Shown in pieces: positions 33,679-44,125 of a stretch of DNA of 64,000 nt. The notes under the pieces are model-generated. The model did no database searches. It was given only the letters and a program-made list of their open reading frames with translations, and was not told the origin of the DNA. The number at the start of each line of letters is the position of its first letter. The first letter of the stretch is position 1. This stretch comes from Eretmocerus hayati. Taxonomy: Eukaryota; Arthropoda; Insecta; Hymenoptera; Aphelinidae. The stretch covers positions 92,788,501 through 92,852,500 of the forward strand of contig CM056743.1 of NCBI GenBank assembly GCA_029851415.1. The letters run 5' to 3'. The position numbers were made by a program, and so were the translations under genes.

Positions 33679-34378
33679 GCCTAGTAGGACTAAAGTACGT
33701 ACTTTAATCACTACCTTATGAGGACTCAACCGAGGCTTTTCCTCCCGAAACTTCCACTTTAGTCCCGGCAACGAAGTTATTGCGGAAAAAAATTCTAAGT
33801 AAAAATTTGGCATCAGTGGGATTCGAACCCCAGCCTTCCGCGTTACAGTCGAGTAGCCTATCGACTGCGCTACGGAAGGAGATGGTCGAGACGGACGTAT
33901 ACGTCTACATAACTCACTTATGGTACCTTATGCGTAACGGAGAGAGAGGAATGGAGAGTGGGGATGAGAATGGAGAGACAACGCGTGGCCCGCGATATGA
34001 GCATGCGCACATCGGCTCTCGCATCGGCAGATGCATGCGGTGGAATGTTGTTGTCTGCTATCGCGAGTATTTTTTCGATCAATGAAGGACCTTTGTGAAT
34101 ATCATTCGAAAATTTGATTGTATGAGATTAAATAGGAATGTAATATAGGAATGATTTCAGTTAAAAACTAAGCAAAATCAGTATGGACTTGGAGAAAGGA
34201 AACTTGTTTTAGACCATTTTCAGAATTTTTCCTCAGTCCGACCCCCCCCCCCCCCCGGCGGGGGCTCCGCCCACGACCCCGTCCTCCTGCCCTACATCAG
34301 TAAACATCCCGAGTTCCCTGTCTCAATGCCAGGAGCAAATGGGTGGATGAGGGGGGGCGTACTTCAGTCCCACTAGGC
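33679..34378. mobile_element. Nested ~700-bp element with ~21-bp terminal repeats
   Basis: AGCCTAGTAGGACTAAAGTA at about 33679 is matched in reverse by TACTTCAGTCCCACTAGGCT ending near 34378, differing at two sites. The element interrupts the left arm of the foldback-like element. Inside are a tRNA-like sequence, a purine-rich GAGAGAGAGGAATGGAGAG stretch and a C-rich run near 34240. No coding potential was recognised. Confidence 0.55.
33809..33879 (-). ncRNA. tRNA-like sequence (SINE head or pseudo-tRNA)
   Basis: Read on the minus strand it has a box A match, TAGCGCAGTCG, and a perfect box B, GGGTTCGAATCCCA, at tRNA-like spacing, and TAGC...GCTA can form a D-stem. The 5' CCTTCCG does not pair with the 3' end in a normal acceptor stem; it pairs with an internal CGGAAGG instead. 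It is therefore not a standard functional tRNA. It may be a tRNA-derived SINE head with RNA polymerase III promoter boxes. Confidence 0.5.
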
Positions 34379-34394
34379 TAAAAAATAGCATACG

Positions 34395-34495
34395 CTACCC
34401 GGGAGTAAGTGTGGGCCCCAAACTCCCGTGTGTTTATCGCTTTTGGCTTCGCCTCGGGCGATAATACACACCCGGGAGTAGAAGGCCCACTTAAC
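34395..34495. repeat. Palindromic hairpin sequence
   Basis: AGTGTGGGCC and CTCCCGTGTGTTTATCGC on the left pair with GCGATAATACACACCCGGGAG and GGCCCAC on the right, around a TTTTGGCTTCGCCTC loop. It sits just outside the nested 700-bp element. It could be a small hairpin element or an inverted duplication. Confidence 0.55.
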
Positions 34496-35144
34496 TCCAT
34501 AATTGCGTGATATACTATTTTCCACCCAGAAAGCATCCTAAGCGCATCTTTCTCCCCCGAATTGAGTGTCTCAGGCGTCACTCACTCTTTCGAGACTAAT
34601 GTGAATTGACCAATGTGTCTCTTTCGTTTGATTCGAGGGTCTCGGCAGTCACTGACTCACGTAGGAATGGTCAGAACGCTCGAAATCCATGCCAAATCAG
34701 AGTTCACCATCGTGTCTGATGTAAAATTGGTCTCTGTAAAGAGACCTAAGAAAGAGTTCCTGCCAAAATCGAAAAACTGTCTCACTTGGCCTCATATAGG
34801 ATTTTCAGGATCCGTGACAAACTCTCTTCACAACTATTCCTAAAGGCGCTCACTATCGTATGAAGATCCAGGCTGAATCGAATTCGTCAATGGCGTCTAG
34901 TTGAAATCACCTCAAATCAGCGCGAGATAAAAGAATCTCGTACGAAAACGTCTATGCGCTCCGGACGCCCAATCCAGAAAGAGATCAATCGGGCTAACTC
35001 CAACCCAACCCTCATGGGTAAGGTCCTTATCTCACGCGAAGATTGTAGCGCCCCTTGCTCGTGCGTTGTGGCCAGTCCTCGAACCAAACCTGACACGCTT
35101 CGCAATCCTAGCATCTTATGTGAATATGGGATCCTATGGCCGCT

Positions 35145-35509
35145 CCAGGGGGTCGATTTTAAACTCTGGCCGTGGCCGCTAGACCACTCACACTGGTCGC
35201 GTGACCAGCGCGGATACGCTTATATGCGTGGGTCTGCGCGGAAAGAAACGTCCGCGGTCCGCGATTCCGCGTTTCTGTTCATGCTGTATTGTGGTTAGGT
35301 TAGCCGAGAGTATGACAGTCTTGCAGAAGACGGAATGTGCGATTATCTAGACTAACCTAACCACAGTGCAGCATGAACAGAAACGCGGAATCGCGGACCG
35401 CGGACGGTTCTTTCCGCGCAGACCCACGCACATAAGCGTGTCCGCGCTGGTCACGCGACCAGTGTGAGTGGTCTAGCGGCCACGGCCAGAGTTTAGAATC
35501 GACCTCCAG
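35145..35509. repeat. Palindrome with ~160-bp arms
   Basis: 35145-35304 and 35350-35509 are near-perfect reverse complements (for example CTGGCCGTGGCCGCTAGACC and its complement). They surround a 45-bp loop flanked by GGTTAGGTTAG and CTAACCTAACC. The arms are GC-rich with CpG-rich segments (CGCGGACCGCGGAC). It lies within the 32641-37288 element. Confidence 0.88.
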
Positions 35510-36249
35510 TAGTCCAGGCCCTGCTCCCAGCCTTTTGTCAGCGTCGATTCACGTCGGTCGTTTTGACAGTTCACGACGAGCAACGTCAAGCTGTCGTGAA
35601 ATTTCAGTGAGTTGCGAATAAGTAGGTCCCTGGGGAACCGATCGAGATTCCGGAACCGCAATGCTCCCCTAAATTGATCTCTGGTATACTTTCAGGTCTG
35701 AATCCATGTCGAATTCGACTATACAAAAGAGTCTTCTGCTGCGACCATGATTTCCAGAGCCAAAATATATCAGAAACTCAGTTACATTCCATACAGCTAA
35801 GTTCAACAATGGATAAAAGACAGTATCCAGATGCGAGTAAAATGACCGTTCTGAAGAAGATGAGGATCGAAGAGGAAAGATCTTCATAATTTTATGAGTC
35901 GAGGACTCGTGTTATGTTGTTAACTTGAGTCACTCGATATCTCCACTCTTGTTCATAAATGTATCTCTCTAGTCGAAGCGTGGTAAAGAGTATCGACTAT
36001 CCCATCCGAATAAGATACCGTAAATTTTTCTTCCCAATAGATGCCTGAGCTGTAAATCCTTTTGACTCATGATATCCCTATTTATGTCGAGTGTCAAAAT
36101 ATTCTGGTGGAGAATGATGACTGAGTTCTTCAAGAATCACAATGGTTTGTAGGGACTTTGAGCTGTCTCTCAAATTGACTTGGTTGATTCCAGACTTTTT
36201 ATGAATTTTACCCAGGAATTCGTCATCTTTCATGGATTTCGGTGCATTC

Positions 36250-36930
36250 TGGAGGGAAAACGGATTTTTTTCACGTTAAGCGTCGTTGTACCTGAAGAAT
36301 GACAATGAATATTGATTCAGCGTGATTTTTTACATGAAATCAGGTCGTTTAGATCAATCTCGAGGGAGTGAGTGACGCCTGAGACACTCGATTCCCGCGT
36401 GAAAGATGAGCTTAAGGTGCTTCCTTGGTGGAAAAACACATTTTTCTCACGTTAGGCAACATCATACCTGGTAGTTGAAGATGGATCCCAATCCAGCGTG
36501 TTTTTTTACATGGAATTAGGTCGTTCGTATTGATCCCGAGAGAGTGAGTGACGCCTGAGACACTCGATTCGGGCGAGAAAGACTCGCTTAAGGTACTATC
36601 TCGGTGGAAAAACGCATTTTTCTCACGTGAGGCGAAATTATACCCAGGAATTAAGGATAAATTCCAATTCAGCGGGTTCTTTTACATGGAATTAGGTCAT
36701 TCGTATTGATCCTGAGAGAGTGAGTCGCGCCTGAGACACTCGATTCAGGCGGGAAAGACTCGCTTAAGGTACTTCCTCGGTAGAAAAACGCATTTTTCTC
36801 ACGTTAGGCGACATTATACCTAGAGAATAACGATGGATTCCAATCCAGCGTCTTTTTTACATGAGGATAGGTGGTTTAGATTAATCTTGAGGGAGTAAGT
36901 GACGCCTGAGACACTCGAATGAGATGAAAA
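36250..36930. repeat. Right-arm ~177-bp tandem array, inverted relative to the left arm
   Basis: The complementary landmark GTGACGCCTGAGACACTCGA appears four times at 174-179 bp spacing. Units retain AAACGCATTTTTCTCACGTT. The array mirrors 33000-33670, so the two can pair over several hundred bases. Confidence 0.85.
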
Positions 36931-37290
36931 AGTCGCGCTAAAAATGTTTTCCGCGTCTGAAAACGCAATTTACGAGTATTGGGTGGCATCCTAGTTCAAA
37001 AGTGCCAGATGAAATTCGATCCAGCATCAAATTTCACGTAGAAACATGGATCCTCACTTTTACATTCGCAAAGAAACACTAAGTTTCAAAAGCTTGAATA
37101 TAGGGACAGAAAAATCACAAAAAGCGTTTTTTTTACTTGAATTTCAAAGCAAGATGCTCTTTGAGGCACTATTAAATCACTCTCTAGGGGCTCGGAGGAA
37201 ATTTTCTCCGTGTTTCTTCGGCTCAAAGGAGGTATCCAAGGAGAGGGGGGAGAGAGGATCTGTGAAACTTGGGAAATAAGGACCACCCTA

Positions 37291-38020
37291 ATATATATAT
37301 AGATATCTGGACCCCAAAATATCGCTCCACAGGGTAATCGTTCATAGATCATCTCGATTCGCGATCTTGTTTGTGTTTCGAATTTTTCCAATAGCTTGGA
37401 TTCATCTGACTTGTATAGAGAACACATGATTAACATGAGTGAGATTCGATGGGTTATTTCTCATTGCAATGAATTTCAAACAATACGCAAATGCTCATCA
37501 TGAGGTTTAATTCTCCAAGTGCAAAATCACATTCAAGAAGTTCCCATTAGCAACGAATCTGGAACCATTGCAGAAATGTAAAACGGTCTAGATCACCCGA
37601 AACTAGAGTGAAGGATCTTTGAATAATGTTACACGAATGATAATTGAACTCAAATCTCATCAAAGTTGCACATTTCTTTCGAACAGAACTGGAGATAATG
37701 ATTATTAGATTCAGAAGATCACGTCGAACAGACCAGAGAAAATTCGAAAACCTACATGGTCAATCATTGAATTCGAATGGGAATCAATTCTCTTTTTGAT
37801 TCATAGGAATATTATCAGAGTTCAATATGCCTCCCTGGAGCAATTATAAGCCGAGTAACGTGGGCCATCACGCTTGTGTGAATAGAAAGACTTGTAAGGC
37901 TGGCGCGCTCACCGCGTATTGCACTTCACGGGCTTCTACAATTATAATAAACGCACATCATCTAATGGAACGACTTATCCGAACCGAGCAAATGGAGCTT
38001 CCTCTTCGATATATGCGAGT
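37291..38020. other. Unassigned AT-rich sequence
   Basis: No coding frame with a recognisable domain and no repeat boundary was found. It may be target sequence between two DNA transposons. Confidence 0.4.
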
Positions 38021-38022
38021 AT

Positions 38023-38400
38023 ATTGATTGATTGATTGATGTCCTTTATTCGTCATAAGACAAAATATAACCCACATATTTTTACATATGCTGCATAATT
38101 CTAGAAATAATTGAGTATTCAAAAATTCAAAAATAAAAAGGAAAGGTGTAAAATATATATAACACAAGCGATTTGGTCAAGGACAGGTACATATCACAAA
38201 TTGTGACTAGTCATTACAATTGCGAATTCGCGTATGTCTGAAATCTGAGAGCATGGGTTCACAAAAGAGAAAATATCACAGTTTGCTTCAGTCAGGTGAC
38301 AGAAGGTCACGTAAAACTAATCGTAAGCTAAAAATAAGAACCCAAGCCTATCATAGATTAAAATAGTTGAGGTAATAAAATAGTTGAGGTAGATTCAGAG
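38023..38400 (-). mobile_element. 3' fragment of a non-LTR retrotransposon
   Basis: Read on the minus strand, the fragment ends GACGAATAAAGGACATCAAT followed by a repeated ATCA tail (plus-strand ATTGATTGATTGATTGATG at 38025-38041). A polyadenylation-like AATAAAG just before a short tandem-repeat tail is typical of several LINE clades. No coding part is preserved; the upstream limit is a guess. Confidence 0.5.
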
Positions 38401-39372
38401 TCATGCATCAGAGGGGCCCTGCAGTTTGGATTATTTCGTGCACAAGCCATCGCAATCTATACATTAGGGTGGGCCGAAAAACCACTTTTCTTCGATATCG
38501 ATACGCTTGGGGTCGGAAAAGTTGGGTTTCAACTAGTACATGTGGGAATCCCTTCGCTGGGCGATAGGAAACCACATCCTCAGTTGCAGCGAGAGCCGTG
38601 AGGGTTTTTCTCAAATTAATACGGGTTTGAATGGGTGAGTACCTTTTTTGCTCATTTTTTCTTTACTATCTAGCACGTATTCCTGACGCATCTCGACATT
38701 TTTCGACGTATCTTAGCTCATTTTGAAGCTTGTTCTAAACACTCTGGAATGAGCTGAAGTACGCTTAATTTCGTGTCATCTAAGCCGAGCTATCTTAATT
38801 TTTCGAGAAGTTGAGCTTTAACAGAAAATGCAGAAAATTGCGATTCAGACCTTGTCCACCTTGTTGAATGATGGAAGTTCTACGTGACTGATTGGATAGC
38901 ACATAAAGTGTGATTCTTGAGAGCTCACTCTGTATTCTCACTCACAAACACCAATTGAGATCATAGGCACCAAGTCCGCCCAAGAAATCCAGCAATAGTA
39001 TTGAAATGATGGAATCCCAGGACTGACAGCCAGAGCATGATTTTCTCGGACTTGGGAAGCCGAGGCTAATTCCATGTGGAACTTGATCGTGTGCCACAGA
39101 CCTCTCAGATTGTATCCATCATCATAACAACCCCTCCTCTTTCCTTATGCGGGCTTCGGACCAACAATGGCAGAGTTACGTTTTTTTTTTGTATTTTTTT
39201 CTGGATTTTTGGATTTTCTGAGTTTTTTTCAAATTTTCTATGTTTCATCTTCTTGTTCTTTCTGAATCTTTCATCTTATAATCATCTTGGTTCCATTCTC
39301 ATGTCATATATTCGATCATTTACTTACCCCTTTGGAAGTTGTTTCATATTTTTCATAGATTTTGAAATCATC

Positions 39373-40145
39373 TCAAAGAGGCTTGAAATCTTCCTTCGAA
39401 TCGAACTTCGGCATGAAATGCCTAGATCGAAGTGTTGCTAATATATAATTCTCCCTATATTCTTCACCATAAACTTCAGAAGATGCCTCAGTTACCAATT
39501 CAACCGTTCGCTCTACAGCCTGAGTGTGGCAAGGGTACACACTAAATTGCCAACTCATGGGGATATTGTGTCCTTCAAGGTACATCTTGATCACATCTGT
39601 CTCTAAAGTTCGAAGTACTGGAGGAGATCGAACATGAGCATTCGACCAATCGATCATATCCACGTCAATTTCGGCTTGGGAATTAAGTTCAGGGATTTCA
39701 AATTTCGGGAAGTCGTTTTGCACGGTAGCTTCAGATTTCCTTGCCTGAATAATTGTGTTCGAAGCTGTGCGTCTGACTTGAATATTCGCGTCAGTGAGCA
39801 TACTCAGTAGAATATTCTCTGGAGCAACAAAGTAAGCATTTCGTCGAGTCACTGGGTCGATAACTTGCAAGTACTGCTCTGGCAGATAACGTGAATCTTT
39901 TATGAACTCAAAGAGATTTTTTGTTCCGTCTGAGACTGAATGTCTCATTTTGATGCGGAACCAGGAAGGACCGTATACTTTCAGAATGAACTCGGCCACG
40001 ACTTGAGGTTCAACACTCGGTGTTTCCGTTGAGACATAGTCTCAAAACTCTGTTAGATATAGTCAGCCATCTGGAAAGATTCAACTGGCCCGGGTTTTGA
40101 TTCGCAAAGTCTGCTTCACAATCGCCTGATTTGATAGCAAGACAC
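39373..40145 (-). pseudogene. Transposase-like protein, C-terminal part
   Basis: From the insertion at 40146 the frame gives CLAIKSGDCEADFANQNPGQ and continues to a stop near 40010. Frame 39999-39373 then continues with AEFILKVYGPSWFRIKMRHS, PCHTQAVERTVELVTEASSE and LRSRHFMPKFD. The conserved CHTQAVER could contribute a C-terminal Glu and His to the active site. It follows directly from the central part once the nested element is discounted, so all pieces belong to one gene. Confidence 0.65.
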
Positions 40146-41904
40146 ATGAAGGGCTCCGGACCAGAACGGTATAAGTCCATTTTGGTGAAAATTGAGTTCT
40201 TGACGGGAAGTGGTAGAGAATGCGTGTGAAAACATGTACGCACAACTCCGGAAGTGAAAATGTGTTTTCGTGCGTCACAAGCGCTTTGACCATTTTTTGC
40301 CTGAAAGAAGTTTCGACTTTTTTCCCGAACCAGAACGGTATAAGTCCACGCTCGAACACTAAAACACTGCTCTGACGCCTTCCATCTTCAACCATTGCAC
40401 TTTTCCAGCTCTCGCGAAGTGGCAGTAGACCCCAGGATATAGGATTTAGACACCCCATGTTCCTTCGGTGGCTGCATTCAGTCGTTAAGATGATTGCGAG
40501 CCGAAGTTCGTGGCTACCCTCTTCACGATCTTGCATACAGAAGAGCCCTATCGAAAAGAAACTCGCGGAACAGCATTCCGTGAGGGTTCGCAAGAATATT
40601 GTGACTTCCCTAGAGGCTTTGAATCGAACTTTTGCCATCTCACATCGTCAGTAATGAGACGAGAATGACAGTGGCCCGAGCAGTGGCCACTCGGAAAAAG
40701 AACTGACAATGAGTCGATAGACCTATCGATGATTTCGCTATAGTTCTCGTTTTTTATCGTGTCCTCAGAGATCTTCTCAGAAGACCAAATGATTAAACGT
40801 AAGATACAGGCAAGTTCGAATCATTCATATAGCTTTTTTTTAAAGAAAATGTCAATGTCCGTGACTACCTATAGTTTTACGTCGAATAGACACATCTCAT
40901 TCACAATTAATCCAGAGTACAGTTTTGAAAATTACTAACTCGCTTTTTCAATATTAGTAGTCACCCGACTGTCACTTCAATTCCTCTATCAGTTACAAGT
41001 GAAATTCACTGTAAAGGATATTGTGTTGAGAAATACTAGATTCCTCCAATTGATCTCCCTGCAACTAATTGGATTTACATCAAATTGTTTATCAATATCA
41101 GTGTTGCCAGACTCATGAATTTAAGAAATTCTGATTATCTATTCGCACTCCATATTCAAATGGAAGTATTTGACTGCTGAACTTTCCAGTACGAGCTGTC
41201 TGAATTTGATACTTCAAGTGGAGGTTCTGTACTTTGCGACCTACCAAACATTATAAATTATAGACCAAGCTGATTGAATAAATACTTGTCGATAAAACCC
41301 TCTAATGTGCCCCCGTGGACCCGCAATATCATGAATAAAATCGATTACAGTCATGGGACTCTAAATAGAACCTGTTCACAAGGATTCTTGAACATTAGCA
41401 AATGTCTTCATCGACACCTAATGGAGAAACTCCTAGTCGACAATTTGGGAAAAAACGTGGACTCATACCGGTCTGGCCGGGGAAATTTTTCAACTTTTTT
41501 TTCTACCCAAAAGCGGACTTTTTTTATTCTAAACGGTTCAAATTCACAATATCTCCACTTTCTCCGATGTAAAATAGTCAAAGTCGACTCGTTTCTCCAT
41601 CTGTCCTGGTTCGAAACGGTATAAAGCAGAAATAGTGTTTTCATACCGTTCTGGTCCGGAAAAAAGTCGAAAAATTTTCCGGGTCAGAACGGTATAAGTT
41701 CATTTTTTGTTGTAAAGTAATGAGTAATTAGAGTGAACAATTGAAAATCATTACCCCCTATACAACAATTATCGTGAAAACTTACCTACTATATGATAAC
41801 AAAGGAACTGAAACTCAAAATGATGATCCGAATTTTCTGTTGCAAAAAAACTTTGAGTTGAGTTTCCGAGAAATAGAAAAAATTTCTGGTCCGGAGCCCT
41901 TCAT
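40146..41904. mobile_element. Nested 1.76-kb element with 21-bp perfect terminal repeats
   Basis: It starts ATGAAGGGCTCCGGACCAGA at 40146 and ends with the exact complement at 41904 (21 bp in all). It sits inside the transposase gene, and leaving it out brings the flanking codons back into one open frame with no extra bases. The insertion therefore made no target duplication, or at most an ambiguous AT. A motif AGAACGGTATAAG occurs in several copies and both orientations (about 40164, 40332, 41612, 41644 and 41687, plus a variant at 41465). A 185-codon frame at 40081-40638 (minus) has no recognised domain. The superfamily is unknown. Confidence 0.8.
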
Positions 41905-42561
41905 ATATTATATAGATATTTTTGATCCTTGCTCAATTCTATCGATTCTAGTTCAGGCGAGTCGCAGTCAAGAGCTCTAAATCTCGTAATTGGCATGTTT
42001 TCACAACCTGGCAGCATTTTACCGATGGTTCATGTGAAAGATCTTGGGCCTGAAGCTGTGCCATCTAATATCAGGAACGGATGTCTGAGTGGCAGTTCAT
42101 TGAATTGGAGGGAGCAGATGAATCTCTGCAATGGTCTAGCAATTTTATTCTCAATTGCTGTGATCACGCCATTTTTTTCTACCAGAATTAACCACAGTCC
42201 CATCGCAACCAATAGCCTCGAGATGATCGAATGTTTCAGGGTGATTTTCTTCAATATACGATACAATGCACCCTGTGATGCATGCAGAGAACCCTGTGCT
42301 TCGAGATAAATGAGTTATGTACTCAGAGTTTGGTTCTTGGATCAAAGGATAATGAGCCTCTATAATCTCCGTCGGATACAATTTTGAATTCTTCTGACCC
42401 ATGAACTTAGTTCTATCTTGACGACCGTCAAAGTCCAAGGCACGAATGGGGTCATCCCCAACATCGTCGCCTCTCGAGTTGTGAGCGAATTTAGATTTTT
42501 CTCTCCGCAATTCGTTTTTGTCGACGATAAAAGATTGAAATGAGCCTGTGGCCATCTCCAC
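41905..42561 (-). pseudogene. Transposase-like protein, central catalytic-like part
   Basis: The frames are 42561-42151, then 42266-42030, then an open stretch down to the insertion at 41904. Landmarks are RALDFDGRQDRTKFMG, LEAIGCDGTVVNSG, the motif QFNELPLRHPFLILDGTASG, and PGCENMPITRFRALDCDSPE. The FDGRxDxTK and GCDGTxxNxG motifs supply candidate acidic residues of an RNase H-like transposase core, but I cannot prove the fold from sequence reading. Shifts and stops near 42150 and 42030 break it. Confidence 0.6.
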
Positions 42562-42678
42562 ATCTAATAACGCAGAGGTTGCGATTGCAGCCTGAGCTCT
42601 GTCCGAAATACCAAATCGGTGTCAGACTGCAGCTGTATGGGAGAGTTCAATCCTAATTTGAGTACTTGAAGAAAGTCC

Positions 42679-43374
42679 TCACCTTGGCGACGGCTGATGG
42701 AATTCTTCAGAATCAGGAGTATTTTGTGAGTTCTCGGTCTGTGGAGGAGATAGAGTGAATTGGGTTTCAGGTACATCGACCCGTGCTCTCTTGTTACTCA
42801 TCGAATTTTCACTGATATTTTCTGACTTTCGTTTGATACATCTCGTCTCACGAGAATCAGAGGTACCCATCTCCACCTGCCTCAGAGTTCTTTGGTCCTG
42901 CAAAAAGTCTCTCCTACCTATTAGGACCTTCCGGTCTTTGGGACAGTCGCAACGCACGAATGTCTGACATTCACACGCTGCTATATTGAAAAGTTTCAGT
43001 AAATCTATTTGGAATTCTTCAATCCTCGCTTTTGATCTCTCACTTTCATCTTTACGCTTGACAATACGTTTCATGTCTTTATACTTTTTATAATAGTTCA
43101 GGATCATGGTTTCGACTCTTGCGTGGATGACAATCGGAATCCCTAACTCGGAATACATTTTCTCAATCATTGAACTGATAGACTCCGCAATGTCTCCGAT
43201 GGGTGGGTGTTTCCCACCCTTGGACTTCTCACGTACAATGCTTTCTAGGAGACAGGCACTCAGAACATCGTAAAATGTCGGGAGCCAGGTCACTAGTAGC
43301 GCTTTTGGTGATCCCAAGATTGGACACTGATAGTACCGAGGATAGTATCTGTCGGTGTGTTTCGACGTCGACAT
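42679..43374 (-). pseudogene. Transposase-like protein, N-terminal part
   Basis: A 231-codon frame starting MSTSKHTDRYYPRYYQCPIL. It contains a helical basic stretch (NYYKKYKDMKRIVKRKDE), then a Cys cluster AACECQTFVRCDCPKDRKVL, and a Ser/Pro-rich C-terminal region. The Cys cluster plus VLIGRRDFLQDQRTLRQ is a pattern I associate with an uncharacterised protein family that recurs in arthropod genome annotation. At 42683 the sequence AAG|GTGAGGAC could be a splice donor into a short intron; the following exon is damaged, so this is unproven. Confidence 0.6.
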
Positions 43375-44125
43375 GGTTCACAGCGAATGTTAGCGAGGAT
43401 CTAGCCTTGCGATTCAATTTTCTGCTATACCTCTCTTACTACGCCGTGCCTACCGTATCAAACATTGCGTGCGTGCCAGTGATGACACTAACGCTGGCAA
43501 ATTTCGGGAGCAATTAGTTGCTTCCTGTTCACGATTCAGTAGCGGTTCACTAAAAGCCGGCATCCACCTAGTGGTGACGCGCGGAACTAGCGAGTTATGG
43601 GTTACTACGAAGCCCGTATGAGAAAAAAGGAGGGGTTTTTATGATGATGAATATAGTCTGAGAGGTCTGTGGCAGACAATCTGGGGGAATATTCTTCCAT
43701 CGTCCATCAAGGTGCACAAGGTCAGAATCGCAATTTTCTGAATTTCCTGTTAAAACTCATCTTTTCGAAAAATTGAGATAGCTCGGCTTCGATGACACGA
43801 AATTGAACGTACTTGAGTCTATTTCAGAGTGTTTAGAACAAGCTTCAAAATGAGCTAAGATACGTCGAAGAATGACAAGATGCGTCAGATATACGTGCTA
43901 AATAGTGAAGAAAAAATAAGCAAAAAAGGTACTTTTCCATTTGAACCTGTCTTAATTTGAGAAAAACCCGTCACGACTCTTGCTGCACCTGAAGTTATGG
44001 TTTCCCAGTACCCAGCGAAGGAATTTTGACATCCACTATTTGAAACCCAACTTTTCCAACCCCAAGCGTACCGATACCGGAGAAAAGTGGTTTTTCGGCC
44101 CACCCTACTACACATATTCAAGTGT

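Larger units (their letters stand above)
32641..37288. mobile_element. Foldback-like DNA element with ~1-kb inverted arms
   Basis: The ends are GGGTGGTCCTCATATCCCAA at 32641 and its near complement finishing at 37288, each flanked by TA (32639-32640 and 37289-37290) in AT-rich flanks. Each arm has about 380 bp of near-unique terminal sequence and then a ~177-bp tandem array in opposite orientation: landmark GAGTGTCTCAGGCGTCAC at about 33017, 33200, 33369 and 33545, and its complement at about 36374, 36550, 36729 and 36903. The inner part (33670-36250) holds nested pieces and no transposase frame. Such arms resemble Foldback/Galileo organisation, but the termini do not assign it to a family. 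Confidence 0.85.
38467..44105 (-). mobile_element. TA-flanked DNA transposon with long terminal inverted repeats
   Basis: It starts GGGTGGGCCGAAAAACCACT at 38467 and ends with the complement at 44105, with TA on both sides. The inverted repeats are strong over 38467-38885 and 43695-44105. They continue, after a ~200-bp insertion in the left arm, over about 39090-39155 and 43606-43675. It encodes one transposase-like protein on the minus strand (43374 to 39373) that is now broken, and it carries a nested insertion at 40146-41904. The terminal GGGTGG and TA target are shared with the foldback-like element at 32641. Confidence 0.85.

Noticed and set aside
33809..33879. Functional tRNA gene
   Set aside because: Box A and box B are good, but the 5' end pairs internally instead of with the 3' end, so no normal acceptor stem forms.
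40081..40638. 185-codon minus frame as a transposase of the nested element
   Set aside because: It runs across the element boundary at 40146 into the host transposon, and no domain is recognisable.
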